Below, piece by piece: positions 27,623-36,093 of a DNA stretch of 64,000 nucleotides; the first letter of the stretch is position 1; the number at the start of each line of letters is the position of its first letter. Location of the stretch: NCBI GenBank assembly GCA_032388755.1, contig CP135593.1, positions 2,356,001 through 2,420,000 of the forward strand, in the 5' to 3' direction. Origin of the DNA: Neisseria sp. DTU_2020_1000833_1_SI_GRL_NUU_006 (lineage in GTDB: Bacteria; Pseudomonadota; Gammaproteobacteria; Burkholderiales; Neisseriaceae). The notes under the pieces are model-generated. The model was not told the origin of the DNA. It worked only from the letters and a program-made list of their open reading frames with translations, and made no database searches. The translations under genes and the position numbers were made by a program.

Positions 27623-28609
27623 TTAGCGTATGTCGATGTGTGCACCTTCATGCAGTTCGCGCAGCAGGTTGATTTCCGCCTGTTCGGCTTTTTTGCGCGA
27701 CAGATATTGGCGTACGGCGTTTTGTTGGCGCTCTTCGGGCGTGCCGGCCTCACGGACGTCGTTCAGCTTGATGATGTGCCAGCCGAATTGCGTGCGTACG
27801 GGCGGGCTGACTTGGCCGGGTTTGAGTTTGTGGACGGCTTCTTCAAACGGAGCAACCATCATGCCGTCGGCGAACCAGCCTAAATTACCGCCGCTGCTCG
27901 CGCTGCCGTCTTGCGAATATTGGCGCGCCAAACCGGCGAAGTCTGCGCCGCTGCGGGCTTGTGCGTAGATTTTGCGGATGGTGCTTTCCGCGCCGGCCGC
28001 AGCGTTTTCGTTGTCGGCCTTAATCAGAATGTGTTGCGCATTGTATTGGCGCAGCGGCTCGCCTTCGGGCAGGGCGATGCCTTGCTGTTTCGCCTGTTCG
28101 ATGGCGCGTGCAACTTCGGCATCGCTGACGCGGCTGTGCTGCATGACTGCCTGTTGGCGCACTTTTTCTGCGATGATGCTGTCCGCAATTTCACGGCGGA
28201 TAGAGGCAGACGGGTTTTTCAGTGAAGGATTGGCGGCAATGACCGCCTCGATTTCTGCGTTATCTGCTTGAATATTCTTTCGTTTACCCGCTTGGATAAT
28301 CAGGGATTGGTTGATGAGTTGCGCCAGAACTTGTTCGCGCAATTCGTTATCGCCGATTTGTGTGCCTTTAGGGATGGTTCGGCGCGCCCGTTCGACTGCC
28401 TGCGCCAGTTGGCGGCGGGTAATCACTTCGTTGTCGGCGATGGCGGCAATGCCGTCGCTCAGATGTACGCCGTCAGAACGGGTTTCGGTATCGGTCGTCT
28501 GAACAGCGACGGGTTTGACGGATTTTTTTACTGTTTTGGCCTTAGGGGCTGCGTGTGCGTTCAATGCCAGACCGAGTGCGGCGGCAAGAATCAGGGGTTT
28601 GACGTTCAT
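27623..28609 (-). CDS. surA: Periplasmic peptidyl-prolyl isomerase / outer-membrane-protein chaperone SurA
   Basis: A 328-residue periplasmic chaperone that escorts outer-membrane proteins. Signal peptide MNVKPLILAAALGLALNAHA. An N-terminal SurA domain (IADNEVITRRQLAQAVERAR ... LINQSLIIQAGKRKNI) is followed by one parvulin domain (YNAQHILIKAD ... QYSQDGSASSGGNLGWF ... FGWHIIKL). E. coli SurA has two parvulin domains; this one has one, as in Neisseria. Its ATG overlaps the lptD stop by four bases (ATGA), showing translational coupling to the LPS-export porin that SurA helps to fold. Confidence 0.93.
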   Translation of the reverse strand: MNVKPLILAAALGLALNAHAAPKAKTVKKSVKPVAVQTTDTETRSDGVHLSDGIAAIADNEVITRRQLAQAVERARRTIPKGTQIGDNELREQVLAQLINQSLIIQAGKRKNIQADNAEIEAVIAANPSLKNPSASIRREIADSIIAEKVRQQAVMQHSRVSDAEVARAIEQAKQQGIALPEGEPLRQYNAQHILIKADNENAAAGAESTIRKIYAQARSGADFAGLARQYSQDGSASSGGNLGWFADGMMVAPFEEAVHKLKPGQVSPPVRTQFGWHIIKLNDVREAGTPEERQQNAVRQYLSRKKAEQAEINLLRELHEGAHIDIR

Positions 28610-31014
28610 GGGGTAACTACCTCGTTGGTTTTGCTGTAGCCGGGAATGGCCAAGCGCAGTTTTTCAAATGGATTGTTGCCGAGATTGCTCAGGTCTTTGA
28701 GTTGGAGATTGAAGAATACGGCGTTTTTGCGGCTGTTTTCGCCGGTCACGTAGCGTTGTCCGACAAGGCTTGCGCTCCAGCAGCCGCAGTTGCTTTTATA
28801 TTCAGCTCCTACCAGCATTTCAAGAGGTTTCTTGGCTTGAATTTCGTAGTTGTAACGTGCAACTGCGTAAAGGTTTTTACGGATAGGCCATTGTGCCGCC
28901 AAATCGACTTGGCGGATTTTATCGTAGAAATAGTTGCCGTCGGATTGCAGGTAAATGCGTTCGTTGCGCCCGTATTTGTAACGCGCGCTCAACACTTTGC
29001 CCGGCTCGGGATTGTAGCGGACGGTCGCGGCATAGCTTTCGGCACGGCTTTGATTTTGGTTGTAGTGCAGATCGAAACCTACATGAAAGCTGTCACTCAG
29101 TTTGCCGTGTGCGAAGCCGACCCAGTCGGATTGGCTGCGTTCGTAGCGGCTGACGTTGCCGTCCAGCAATACGTTGTCGTTTTTGAAATAAAACTTTTGT
29201 CCGATACCAGCGCGGAATAGCTCGGCACCGTTGTTCGGATTGAGAAAACGGGTTTGCGCGGCGGCAGTCAGGCTGTTGGCGGAGTTGATGCGGTCGTTGC
29301 CGACGTACAGATTTTCACGGAAAAGCTGGTTGTAAGAGAAGCTGTTTTCCGAGGTGTCGAAATTAGGTAAGTCGTTTTGCGACTTGGTCGGGATGTAGTT
29401 GTAGAACAGGCGCGGTTCGAGGGTTTGCAGATAGGCTTTGCCGAACAAATTGGCGTTGCGCTCGAAGGTTATGCCGGTATCGACGTTGAATATCGGCAAT
29501 ACACGGCTGACGCGGCGACCGGATTGGTTGCCGAACGAGCCTAAGTCGTAATAAGTCGCGTGTACGCCGATTTTCGGACGGATATAGCCCCATTGGTTGT
29601 TGAAATCCCAGCGGACGCTGGGATACAGCACGGTACGGCTGCCGTCTTGTTTGCTGTCGTGTACGAAACGGGTGAACTGGCTGAATACGTTGATATTCGC
29701 TTTGCCCATGGTTTTCTGCCAACGTCCGGTCAGACGCGGCATGATGGCGTAAGGTTCGTCTTTGTAACCGTTTTGGTTGGCAAGGGTTTGGTATTTTTGT
29801 ACGTTCAGCGCGCCGTCAAAAGAGCCGCCCCAGATATTGTCGCCGTAGTTCAGCCACAGTTGGCGGTTGAGGTTGACGTTGCTGGCAATGTCCTCGCGTC
29901 CGTAGAAGTCGCGGTAGTAATTGTCGTCTGAAACCTGATTGAAGCTGATGCCGCCGCTGAGTTTGTCGGTCAGTTGGTGGTTGTGGTCAAACTTGATTTG
30001 ATAGCGGTTGTTTTCGTGGCGTTTTTTATCGTGCGGCATCCAATCGCCGTCGATGACGCCGTTAAATTTCGGCTCGAGATAGCGGACCTGTCCGCCAAGC
30101 TGCACGCCGCGCGAGCTGATGATGCCGGGGCGGAAGGTGGCGTCCAAGTTGGGGGCGAGGTTGAAGTAGTAAGGAAGGGCGAGTTCCAAACCGTCCGAAC
30201 CGGTTGCCAAGGTCGGCACCAACAGACCGCTCTTGCGATGACCGTTGAGCGGGAAATCCGCCCAAGGCGTATAAAGCACCGGAACGCCGCCGAACACCAG
30301 CGACGCGTCTTTTGCCACGCCTATGCCCGTTTCCTGATCGGTTTCGATGCTTTTCGCTTTGATGTACCAACTCGCATCACCGGGCGAGCAGGTATTGAAT
30401 TTGGTATTGATGAGCTTGTACAGCCCTTTGCCTTTCATTTCCGCCTTTTCACTGACGCTCTGGAGGCGGCGGCCGTCTTTTTCGGCATCGACGCGGACGT
30501 ATTCGCTCGAGCCGGTATTGTCTTTCAGGTTGTACACCAAAGTATCGCCGCTGACGGTCGAACCGTCTTGATACAGCTTAAAGCGGTCGCCCGCCCTGAC
30601 GGTATCGCTGATTTGGTCGTAATCCGCCCAATCGGCGTTCAACACTTCCTGATTGCGCTCGATGATGACATCGCCTTCGGCGCGGACGGCGACTTTTGAC
30701 TGTCCGGCAACGTTGTCCGCAATCACGCGGGTGTAATCCTGCGGCAGGGGGTCTTCGCCGCTGCGTTTGATTTCAGGCTGCTTGTTTGCTTCGGAAGCCT
30801 GATGCTGGCAAAACAGGCAGGTATCGCCCAGAGACAATTTGTCCTGTTCGGTCGGACGATGGTTCTCCACACTTTGAACCGCAGGCGGAGTGGTCTTTAC
30901 CGGCTCGTAATCGGCAGGTTGCGGCAAAGATGCATTTTGCGCATATGCCCCTCCCGCGCCGAAGCCGACGCTTAACGCCAAAACCAATGGTTTGAGTGAA
31001 AATAAACGAGCCAA
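28606..31014 (-). CDS. lptD: LPS-assembly outer-membrane protein LptD
   Basis: LptD with LptE inserts lipooligosaccharide into the outer leaflet of the outer membrane. The 802-residue length is typical for Neisseria. Signal peptide MARLFSLKPLVLALSVGFGAGGAYA. The periplasmic beta-jellyroll follows (VAVRAEGDVIIERNQEVLNAD), then a large beta-barrel rich in aromatic/glycine alternation. The N-terminal cysteine pair CLFCQHQ and the C-terminal pair CGCW would form the inter-domain disulphides needed for function. First gene of the lptD-surA unit; amgK is divergent, 69 bases away. Confidence 0.96.
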   Translation of the reverse strand: MARLFSLKPLVLALSVGFGAGGAYAQNASLPQPADYEPVKTTPPAVQSVENHRPTEQDKLSLGDTCLFCQHQASEANKQPEIKRSGEDPLPQDYTRVIADNVAGQSKVAVRAEGDVIIERNQEVLNADWADYDQISDTVRAGDRFKLYQDGSTVSGDTLVYNLKDNTGSSEYVRVDAEKDGRRLQSVSEKAEMKGKGLYKLINTKFNTCSPGDASWYIKAKSIETDQETGIGVAKDASLVFGGVPVLYTPWADFPLNGHRKSGLLVPTLATGSDGLELALPYYFNLAPNLDATFRPGIISSRGVQLGGQVRYLEPKFNGVIDGDWMPHDKKRHENNRYQIKFDHNHQLTDKLSGGISFNQVSDDNYYRDFYGREDIASNVNLNRQLWLNYGDNIWGGSFDGALNVQKYQTLANQNGYKDEPYAIMPRLTGRWQKTMGKANINVFSQFTRFVHDSKQDGSRTVLYPSVRWDFNNQWGYIRPKIGVHATYYDLGSFGNQSGRRVSRVLPIFNVDTGITFERNANLFGKAYLQTLEPRLFYNYIPTKSQNDLPNFDTSENSFSYNQLFRENLYVGNDRINSANSLTAAAQTRFLNPNNGAELFRAGIGQKFYFKNDNVLLDGNVSRYERSQSDWVGFAHGKLSDSFHVGFDLHYNQNQSRAESYAATVRYNPEPGKVLSARYKYGRNERIYLQSDGNYFYDKIRQVDLAAQWPIRKNLYAVARYNYEIQAKKPLEMLVGAEYKSNCGCWSASLVGQRYVTGENSRKNAVFFNLQLKDLSNLGNNPFEKLRLAIPGYSKTNEVVTP

Positions 31015-31083
31015 AATCGCCCCTTAAATCGGTTTGCCAGTTAGAATAACGGTTATTTTAACCTGAAAATCCGCGACACCGCT

Positions 31084-32088
31084 ATGCAACGACAAACCGA
31101 ATTACAAAATTGGCTTCGCGCCGTCTATCCCGAACAAAACTTCGAATTGAGCTTCGCCGCCGCCGATGCCGACTTCCGACGCTACTTCCGCGCTGCTTTT
31201 GCCGACGGCAAGACCGTCATCTGCATGGATGCCCCGCCCGATAAAATGAGTGTCGCCCCTTACCTAAAAGTGCAAAAACTTTTCAATATGCTTAACGTTC
31301 CCCAAGTATTGCATGTGGACGAAGCGCAAGGATTTATGGTGCTCAACGACTTGGGCAGCACCACTTTCCTGACCGCCATGCAGCAAGAGCAAGGCGCAGA
31401 TGCACACAAAGTCCTGCTGCTTGAAGCCATAGACGAACTGGTCGAGCTGCAAAAAGCCAGCCGCGCGGGCGAATTGACCGAGTACGACCGCGATATCATG
31501 CTGCGCGAAATCAACCTTTTCACCGAATGGTTCGTCGCCAAAGAACTCGGACGCGAACTCAACTTCAAACAACGCCAGCTTTGGCAGCAAACCATCGACA
31601 CCCTGCTGCCGCCGCTGCTTACCCAGCCGCAGGTGTACGTCCACCGCGACTTCATCGTCCGCAACCTCATGCTCACAACCGGCCGCCCCGGCGTACTCGA
31701 CTTCCAAGACGCACTCTACGGCCCGATTTCCTACGACTTGGTTTCCCTCCTGCGCGACGCCTTTATCGAATGGGAAGAAGAATTCGTCTTGGATTTGGTC
31801 ATCCGTTACTGGGAAAAAGCCCGCGCCGCCGGATTGCCCGTACCCGCAGCGTTTGATGAGTTTTACCGCTGGTTTGAATGGATGGGCGTACAACGCCATC
31901 TGAAAGTCGCCGGCATCTTCGCCCGCCTGTACTACCGAGACGGCAAAGACAAATACCGCCCCGAAATCCCGCGCTTCCTCAACTACCTGCGCCGCACCTC
32001 TCGCCGCTACACCGAGCTTGCACCGCTTTACGCGCTGTTGGTCGAACTGGTCGGCGATGATGAATTGGAAACCGGGTTTACGTTTTAA
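31084..32088 (+). CDS. amgK: Anomeric MurNAc/GlcNAc kinase (aminoglycoside phosphotransferase fold)
   Basis: A 334-residue APH-fold kinase. The catalytic loop VHRDFIVRNLML and the metal-binding VLDFQDALYGPISYDLVSLL are clear. In Pseudomonas, AmgK phosphorylates cell-wall sugars at C1 for recycling to UDP-MurNAc, and amgK lies beside lptD and surA. The same neighbourhood here supports the call. The partner murU does not follow; a terminator does. The gene is divergent from lptD, so the 69 bases between them hold both promoters. Confidence 0.85.
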   Translation: MQRQTELQNWLRAVYPEQNFELSFAAADADFRRYFRAAFADGKTVICMDAPPDKMSVAPYLKVQKLFNMLNVPQVLHVDEAQGFMVLNDLGSTTFLTAMQQEQGADAHKVLLLEAIDELVELQKASRAGELTEYDRDIMLREINLFTEWFVAKELGRELNFKQRQLWQQTIDTLLPPLLTQPQVYVHRDFIVRNLMLTTGRPGVLDFQDALYGPISYDLVSLLRDAFIEWEEEFVLDLVIRYWEKARAAGLPVPAAFDEFYRWFEWMGVQRHLKVAGIFARLYYRDGKDKYRPEIPRFLNYLRRTSRRYTELAPLYALLVELVGDDELETGFTF

Positions 32089-32121
32089 AAGGCAGATGGC
32101 TTTGTGCCACTCTTGATAACG

Positions 32122-32169
32122 AAAGAGGTCGTCTGAAAATCCTGAAATGGGTTTTCAGACGACCTCTTT
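32122..32169 (+). terminator. Uptake-sequence terminator of amgK
   Basis: AAAGAGGTCGTCTGAAAA and TTTTCAGACGACCTCTTT form an 18-bp stem 33 bases after the stop. Confidence 0.88.
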
Positions 32170-32245
32170 ATAATATGTGAATTCGGGTTTGTCCACTGTG
32201 CCAATTTAAGCTTGGCTCGACAACAATCAAAACATCAATATCGTC

Positions 32246-32265
32246 ATTCCCGCTCAGGCGGGAAT
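32246..32265. repeat. dRS3 element
   Basis: ATTCCC-N8-GGGAAT, the 20-bp neisserial dRS3 pattern, with perfect arms. Confidence 0.85.
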
Positions 32266-32320
32266 CCAGGTTTTCGGTTTTCAGAAATACTTAGAGATTA
32301 CTGCAATTTCAAACTTCTGG

Positions 32321-32340
32321 ATTCCTGCCTACGCGGGAAT
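32321..32340. repeat. Degenerate dRS3 element paired with that at 32246
   Basis: ATTCCT-N8-GGGAAT, one mismatch from dRS3. The two copies are flanked by GAATCCAG and CTGGATTC in opposite orientation and enclose about 55 bases, like the repeat-sequence cassettes between dRS3 units in meningococcus. Confidence 0.75.
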
Positions 32341-32440
32341 GACGGCTGGGCCTTTTTGTTCAGGTTTGCCATGTATAGCTGACTTTATTGGTTTTATGCT
32401 GCACTGCCAACGATGGGCATTTCCATTCTATTGACACATA

Positions 32441-32472
32441 AAAACAGCGTATCTCAAGGATACGCTGTTTTC
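32441..32472 (-). terminator. Rho-independent terminator of mqo
   Basis: AAAACAGCGTATC / GATACGCTGTTTT, a perfect 13-bp stem with a 6-base loop, 15 bases beyond the mqo stop. Confidence 0.9.
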
Positions 32473-32487
32473 ATCATTACTTTCCCA

Positions 32488-33963
32488 TCATTGATGATGA
32501 ATACCCAATACTTTGGCGTTGTGGCTGATGATTTCTTCGGCAAGCTGCGGGTTGTCGTTGAGCTTGATGCCGAAGCCGGGAACAAGTTCTTTCAGACGAC
32601 CTTCCCATGAGGAAATGCGGCTTGGGAAGCATTGGTGGATGAGCTTGATCATCAAAGGTACGGCGGTTGATGCGCCGGGAGATGCGCCCAAGAGTGCGGC
32701 GAGCGAGCCGTCGGCGTGGGCGACGATTTCGGTGCCGAATTGGAGGACGCCGCCTTTTTCGGAGTCTTTTTTGATGATTTGAACGCGTTGACCTGCGGTG
32801 ATCAGTTCCCAGTCGTCAGGGTTTGCTTCGGGGTAGTATTCCAGCAGGGAGGCGAAGCGTTCTTCTTTGGTTTTGCGCAATTCGCCCAAGAGGTATTTGG
32901 TCAGGGGCATATTTGCCCAGCCGGCGCGCAGCATGGGGTAGAGGTTGTCCAAGTGGATGGACAGGGGTAAATCCATGAGCGAACCTTGTTTGAGGAAGTT
33001 GGAGCGGAAACCTGCATAAGGACCGAACATGAGGTGGCGTTTGCCGTCGACGTTGCGGGTGTCGAGGTGTGGAACAGACATCGGAGGCGCGCCGACGGAG
33101 GCTTGTCCGTACACTTTGGCGTTGTGCTGCGCGGCGGTTTCGGGGTTGCTGTTGCGGAAGAACAGTCCGGAAACGGGGAAGCCGCCGTAGCCTTTGCCTT
33201 CGGGGATGCCAGATTTTTGCAGCAGGGTCAGTGCGCCGCCGCCTGCGCCGAGGAAGAGGAAGCGGGTGCGGAGGGTGAGCTGTCCGTCGGGGTTGCGGGT
33301 GTCGCTGGTTTTGAGTACCCATGCGCCGTCGGATTCGCGTTTGATGTCGTCGACGTGGCGGTTGAACTCGGTTTTGACGCCTTTTTCGCGCAGGTATTGC
33401 ACCATTTGGCGGGTCAGGCTGCCGAAATCGACGTCTGTGCCTTCGGCGGAGTAGTTGGCGGCGACGGGTTGTCCTTCTTTACGGCCGTTGATGACCAGCG
33501 GCGCCCATTCGGCGATTTTGGCGCGGTCGGTGGAGAATTCCATCCTTTCGAAGAGTTTTTGGGATTTGAAGGCGTCGAAACGTTTTTGCAGGTAGTCGCA
33601 ATGGTCGGTGTTCATGACCAGCGACATATGCGGGACGGTATGGATGAAGGAGTTGTCGGTGATTTTGCCTTCTTCGACAAGCGATGACCAGAACTGGCGG
33701 CTGATGTGGAATTGTTCGGCAATATTGAGGGCGCGGGTCGGGTCGATGGTGCCGTCTGCGCCGAGCGGGGCGTAATTGAGTTCGCATAACGCGGAATGCC
33801 CTGTGCCGGCGTTGTTCCAAGCGTTTGACGATTCCAACGCTACGTCTTCCAAGCGTTCGATAAGGGTGATTTCCCAAGACGGTTCGAGTTCTTTGAGCAA
33901 AACGCCCAAAGTCGCGCTCATAATGCCTCCACCCACCAAGACAACATCTGTTGCTTCAGCCAT
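32488..33963 (-). CDS. mqo: Malate:quinone oxidoreductase
   Basis: Membrane-associated FAD enzyme that oxidises malate to oxaloacetate and passes electrons to quinone, replacing NAD-malate dehydrogenase in the neisserial TCA cycle. The 491-residue protein begins with the FAD-binding motif DVVLVGGGIMSATLG. The signatures SNAWNNAGTGHSALCELNY and LFLGAGGGALTLLQKSGIPEGKGYGGFPVSG are typical of the family. ATG at 33963 (MAEATDVV) has AGGAGTACAACC before it; the longer frame from 33987 lacks support. Single-gene unit. Confidence 0.96.
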   Translation of the reverse strand: MAEATDVVLVGGGIMSATLGVLLKELEPSWEITLIERLEDVALESSNAWNNAGTGHSALCELNYAPLGADGTIDPTRALNIAEQFHISRQFWSSLVEEGKITDNSFIHTVPHMSLVMNTDHCDYLQKRFDAFKSQKLFERMEFSTDRAKIAEWAPLVINGRKEGQPVAANYSAEGTDVDFGSLTRQMVQYLREKGVKTEFNRHVDDIKRESDGAWVLKTSDTRNPDGQLTLRTRFLFLGAGGGALTLLQKSGIPEGKGYGGFPVSGLFFRNSNPETAAQHNAKVYGQASVGAPPMSVPHLDTRNVDGKRHLMFGPYAGFRSNFLKQGSLMDLPLSIHLDNLYPMLRAGWANMPLTKYLLGELRKTKEERFASLLEYYPEANPDDWELITAGQRVQIIKKDSEKGGVLQFGTEIVAHADGSLAALLGASPGASTAVPLMIKLIHQCFPSRISSWEGRLKELVPGFGIKLNDNPQLAEEIISHNAKVLGIHHQ

Positions 33964-34195
33964 GGTTGTACTCCTAGAAACAGGCATATCCTGCCTTTAT
34001 GATTATCCGTTGTATTACGAACGCCTGTTTCGGCGGTAAAACCTGCTGGCGCGGTGTTTTTGGCGTGGAAGATTGCGCGCGGGTTTTACGTTTTGAACCG
34101 ATGTTAAACCGTTCATAATATGTTATTGAGAATTTAGTGGATTTTTCTGAGAATTGCAAAGATTTTCTGTTTGGATTTACATAAACGCGGTTTGA

Positions 34196-34226
34196 AAAGG
34201 TCGTCTGAAACATTCAGACGACCTTT
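34196..34226. terminator. Uptake-sequence terminator
   Basis: AAAGGTCGTCTGAA and TTCAGACGACCTTT pair around a 3-base loop, in the mqo / acetyltransferase gap. Confidence 0.8.
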
Positions 34227-34338
34227 ATTTATCAGGTGTTTGGCGAGGTTATGCCTGATTTCATTCACTTCTTAAAGACTTCAGATTGTCAGCAAGATGG
34301 ACGTGTTTTGATGAAAAAATGAAGAAGAAAACGTTTTT

Positions 34339-34926
34339 TCAGGATGCGTCATAAGCTGCCGCTTTTTCGAGCAGTTTTGACCTTGCCTGCGGCCATTCTT
34401 CGCGCAGCAGGCTGTATTCCACCGTATCGCGCACGCTGCCGTCTTTGCGCAGCTTGTGGCAGCGCAAGATGCCGTCTTGGTGTGCGCCCAAGCGTTCGAT
34501 GGCGCGTTGGGAGGCGGTGTTGAGGTTGTCAGTCTGCCAGCAGGCGCAGCGGCAGTTTAAAGTGTCGAAAACGTAGTCGAGCAACATGATTTTGCAGGCG
34601 GTATTGATGCGCGTGCGCCGTGCCGACAGGGCGTACCATGTGAAACCGATGTAGAGGCGTGGGATGGCGGGGTCGATGTGGTAAAGCGAAGTCGAGCCGA
34701 CGATTTTGCCCGTGTCTTCGTCGATGACGGCAAAGGCGAGGCGGGTTTGCGTAGCGGTGCGGATGTAGTCCGCCACTTGGTGGGGTTCGGGCGCGCTGGT
34801 TACGTTCAGCTTCCAAACTTCGCCGTCGCAAACTGCTTCGCGCAAACCGGCTTCGTGTGCCGCCGTCAAAGGTTCGAGACGGACGCGGTCGAAGGACAAA
34901 ACGGGAGCGGATGAGAAATCAGTCAT
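34339..34926 (-). CDS. GNAT-family N-acetyltransferase (RimJ/RimL-like)
   Basis: A 195-residue acetyltransferase. N-terminal strands (LSFDRVRLEPLTAAHEAGLRE), the acceptor region (GSTSLYHIDPAIPRLYIGFTWYALSARRTRINTACKIMLLDYVF) and the C-terminal NTASQRAIERLGAHQDGILR are typical of the RimL/Acetyltransf_3 group, which acetylates ribosomal protein N-termini or small amines. The usual acetyl-CoA loop (Q/RxxGxG/A) is weak: SARRTRINTACK occupies its place. Substrate not assignable. It lies between mqo and the formyl-THF ligase gene, same direction, with no tight coupling. Confidence 0.85.
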   Translation of the reverse strand: MTDFSSAPVLSFDRVRLEPLTAAHEAGLREAVCDGEVWKLNVTSAPEPHQVADYIRTATQTRLAFAVIDEDTGKIVGSTSLYHIDPAIPRLYIGFTWYALSARRTRINTACKIMLLDYVFDTLNCRCACWQTDNLNTASQRAIERLGAHQDGILRCHKLRKDGSVRDTVEYSLLREEWPQARSKLLEKAAAYDAS

Positions 34927-35009
34927 GGGGTTTCCTTTGTATTTGATGGTTTGAGTTTTCAGACGACCTTTTATAGTGTCTTAAACGGGGGTCGTCTGAA
35001 AACTATTGG

Positions 35010-35600
35010 TCAATGATGTTTGAACACCAGCACGCCCGACTCCGATACAAACCCGTCCAGCGGCAGGTCGTGCGGTTCGCGCGGCAGCGTGTCAACCAGT
35101 TGGCAATCGAAGCCTACGCCTATGGTTTTTGCCTGTAAACGGTATTTCATCGCCGCGAGCGTCGCGTCGTAATAGCCGCCAGCCTGCCCCAAGCGGTAGC
35201 CTTCGCGGTCCATGCCGACAATCGGGACAAGCAATATCGATAAACCGTGTACGCGGATTTTGCGTCCCGTAAACTGCGGTACATGCAGCTTCGCCCTGCC
35301 GCGTTTGCGTTCTTGTTTCGCCCCGTCGGCAGGATAGGGTGTGAACCACATCCGCCGCGAATGCGGTTCGATATAAGGCAGATAGAGTTTGGCGCCGCGT
35401 TTTTGCGCCGCACGCACAAAGCCGTCCAGCCGCAGCTCGCTGCCCATCGGCCAATACACGCCGATCTTCCGCCCCTTCTTGATATAACGCTTGAGCAGGC
35501 GGTTAACCGTTTGCCCCGCCGTCAACCGTCCTTGATGCCCCATCTGCGCGCGGGCGCGGCGCAATTCTCGGCGCAGGGCGTGTTTTTCCTCATTCCTCAT
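35010..35600 (-). CDS. 5-formyltetrahydrofolate cyclo-ligase
   Basis: Converts 5-formyl-THF to 5,10-methenyl-THF with ATP, salvaging folate. The 196-residue protein shows the family marks: KHALRRELRRAR at the N-terminus, IGVYWPMGSELRL (nucleotide region), VPIVGMDREGYRLGQAGGYYDATLA (the conserved GxGGGYYD-like loop, here GQAGGYYD) and IGVGFDCQLVDTLPREPHDLPLD. Same family as E. coli YgfA. An uptake sequence overlaps the region just before the start. Confidence 0.92.
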   Translation of the reverse strand: MRNEEKHALRRELRRARAQMGHQGRLTAGQTVNRLLKRYIKKGRKIGVYWPMGSELRLDGFVRAAQKRGAKLYLPYIEPHSRRMWFTPYPADGAKQERKRGRAKLHVPQFTGRKIRVHGLSILLVPIVGMDREGYRLGQAGGYYDATLAAMKYRLQAKTIGVGFDCQLVDTLPREPHDLPLDGFVSESGVLVFKHH

Positions 35601-35677
35601 TTCAGACGACCTTTTGAGTGTTGTTGTAGAATACGGCGATTATAAACGCTCCGTTAACATCAAAACAGGATTCCGCC

Positions 35678-35920
35678 ATGTGGCATATCGTCCTTATCGG
35701 CTACCTCTTCGTCGCCGTCATGTATTCCGCCGCCCAGCCCAGCATCGTGCGCGCTTTGATTTATTTGGTTTTTTGGGCGGTCCTGCCCGTCGCGTTTACC
35801 GTTTTCACCGTCACCATCCGCCGCCGCAACCGCCTGATGAAGCAGCAGGAAAAAGAAGCATTCGAACAAAACCGCCGCGCAGCCGGACAAGAAGGCGGTA
35901 AACACGACGGCAGTGCATAA
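35678..35920 (+). CDS. Small membrane protein of unknown function
   Basis: An 80-residue protein with two hydrophobic segments (HIVLIGYLFVAVMYSAAQ, ALIYLVFWAVLPVAFTVFTVTI) and a basic, then mixed-charge C-terminal tail (RRRNRLMKQQEKEAFEQNRRAAGQ). Two membrane spans with a cytoplasmic tail are predicted. No SD is obvious, but the codon usage fits its neighbours. It lies between the divergent formyl-THF ligase gene and the rpsB promoter, whose -35 region falls just after its stop. Confidence 0.7.
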   Translation: MWHIVLIGYLFVAVMYSAAQPSIVRALIYLVFWAVLPVAFTVFTVTIRRRNRLMKQQEKEAFEQNRRAAGQEGGKHDGSA

Positions 35921-35949
35921 AATCCCTTTTCAGACGACCCCTTATCCGC

Positions 35950-35955
35950 TATAAT
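35950..35955 (+). promoter_or_regulatory. -10 box of the rpsB promoter
   Basis: A perfect TATAAT 139 bases before the rpsB ATG. The -35 region would overlap an uptake sequence and is weak (TTTTCA at 35927-35932). Confidence 0.5.
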
Positions 35956-36021
35956 CCGTCAGTTTTCCATTTCGGAAACACACTATTTTTTAAAACTTAT
36001 GCCCACTTTCGCCGAAGGGTG

Positions 36022-36047
36022 CTTGACAATAGGCGCAGCCTATCAAG
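36022..36047 (+). promoter_or_regulatory. Hairpin in the rpsB 5' leader
   Basis: CTTG...ATAGGC-GCA-GCCTAT-CAAG forms a strong stem within the long leader. rpsB leaders in other proteobacteria carry structures through which S2 represses its own operon; this hairpin is a candidate for that. Confidence 0.5.
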
Positions 36048-36093
36048 TTCTATGCGATTGAATGTGTGCTCTTAACCCTTTCAAGGAAATAAA

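Noticed and set aside
32488..33963. Frame extension of mqo to 33987
   Set aside because: The extra residues precede a strong AGGAGT site and do not fit the family N-terminus.
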